Shown here piece after piece: positions 44,168-44,189 of a stretch of 44,189 nucleotides of DNA. Positions within the stretch are counted from its first letter, which is position 1; the number at the start of each line of letters is the position of its first letter. The DNA lies in NCBI GenBank assembly GCA_037447605.1, contig CM074814.1, positions 2,421,452 through 2,465,640 on the forward strand. Direction: 5' to 3'. The translations under genes and the position numbers were made by a program. The notes under the pieces are model-generated. The model was not told where the DNA came from and made no database searches. It saw only the letters and a list, made by a program, of their open reading frames with translations. Origin of the DNA: Zygnema circumcarinatum. Lineage: Eukaryota; Streptophyta; Zygnematophyceae; Zygnematales; Zygnemataceae.

Positions 44168-44189
44168 CCCCCCCCCCCCCCCCCCCCCC
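44168..44189. other. Poly-C run at the window end
   Basis: Twenty-two C bases run to the last position. A homopolymer exactly at the edge may be real or may mark where the assembly broke down. Confidence 0.9.

Overview
The window comes from a nuclear genome of the green lineage. The genes are split by many GT-AG introns. They include TAF1, CRIPT, a Mini-RNase III, a dual-domain methyltransferase, a chlorophyllase, a plant-type bHLH with a C-terminal ACT-like region, and a nuclear gene for a bacterial-type CysW sulfate permease that carries an N-terminal extension. A plastid sulfate ABC permease together with chlorophyllase and plant-type bHLH points to a streptophyte alga or a bryophyte-grade plant. 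The extreme (GA)n/(CT)n load and short TTTAGGG/TTAGGG tracts fit a zygnematophyte-like alga, but that placement is inference.

Layout: 1-994 holds the 5' exons of TAF1 (minus strand), which share a promoter region with the 12-exon sulfate permease gene (1944-7285, plus). A tRNA-Gly(GCC) lies at 7872-7942 (minus). Then follow a fucosyltransferase-like gene (8958-12654, minus), chlorophyllase (14059-15958, minus), an unnamed predicted thylakoid protein whose exon is cut by a 10-N assembly gap (17235-20045, minus), CRIPT (20848-22499, minus), a dual methyltransferase (23334-28639, minus), Mini-RNase III (30031-32255, minus), a decayed third fucosyltransferase-like copy (about 33228-34663, minus), an intact second copy (35922-38727, plus), a bHLH-ACT gene (41184-43709, plus), and a partial exon at the right edge (minus).

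No operon-like system is expected or seen. Four genes are predicted to act in the plastid (sulfate permease, chlorophyllase, thylakoid protein, Mini-RNase III). The clearest local theme is a three-member glycosyltransferase-like family: two intact genes in opposite orientation with identical intron phases, plus one pseudogene. The intact copies carry in-frame telomere-type hexamers coding Asn-Pro linkers. Other notable structure: a dispersed repeat of about 80 bp (at least five copies), a 24-bp G-box tandem array upstream of the permease, CGTAC-rich clusters, and purine/pyrimidine tracts that fill many introns and produce long spurious reading frames. All exon boundaries were read by eye from splice signals, reading-frame phase and remembered family motifs; no alignment was run.
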